Shown here one piece after another: positions 17,650 to 17,651 of a stretch of 17,651 bases of DNA. This DNA comes from DATAWZ01 sp036266975. GTDB lineage: Bacteria; Actinomycetota; Thermoleophilia; Solirubrobacterales; Solirubrobacteraceae. Location of the stretch: NCBI GenBank assembly GCA_036266975.1, contig DATAWZ010000019.1, positions 1 through 17,651 of the forward strand, in the 5' to 3' direction. A model generated the notes under the pieces. The model did no database searches. It was not told where the DNA came from and saw only the letters and a program-made list of their open reading frames with translations. Position 1 is the stretch's first letter. Each line of letters opens with the position of its first letter. The translations under genes were made by a program, and so were the position numbers.

Positions 17650-17651
17650 AG

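Overview
The window is strongly GC-rich with G/C-dominated third codon positions, frequent GTG starts, many overlapping start/stop codons and at least one leaderless-looking promoter. This suggests a high-GC actinobacterium. The compact forms of several enzymes make a deep lineage such as Thermoleophilia plausible, but that is an inference I could not test.

Layout. (1) 1-880, minus: 5'-complete but window-truncated class V aminotransferase. (2) 951-1541, plus: small lipoprotein built of two DUF4333-like repeats. (3) 1558-2823, minus: compact 4-alpha-glucanotransferase (MalQ), convergent with the lipoprotein gene and divergent from the main cluster. (4) 2869-11844, plus: glgE-treS-mak-glgB-treZ, each gene overlapping the next. 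(5) 11845-11974: a 130-base linker with three tandem hairpins. (6) 11975-16146, plus: glgX/treX-treY, overlapping. (7) 16147-16351: a repeat-rich, structured leader. (8) 16352-17572, plus: GT4 glycosyltransferase of the glucan-synthase type. (9) 17577-17649: three adjacent perfect 24-bp palindromes, running to the window edge. No stretch longer than about 205 bases lacks a gene.

How the genes work together. TreS turns trehalose into maltose, Mak phosphorylates maltose to maltose-1-phosphate, GlgE polymerises it into alpha-1,4-glucan and GlgB adds branches. GlgX/TreX debranches the glucan, TreY converts chain ends to maltooligosyl-trehalose and TreZ releases trehalose. The locus therefore encodes a complete trehalose-to-glucan-to-trehalose cycle. 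MalQ can reshuffle short maltodextrins. The GT4 enzyme could feed new glucose in, either as a glycogen synthase or as a maltose-1-phosphate synthase.

The least explained parts are the non-coding ones: the palindrome array after the last gene, the inverted repeat that can mask the Shine-Dalgarno sequence of the GT4 gene, and the hairpin linker before glgX.
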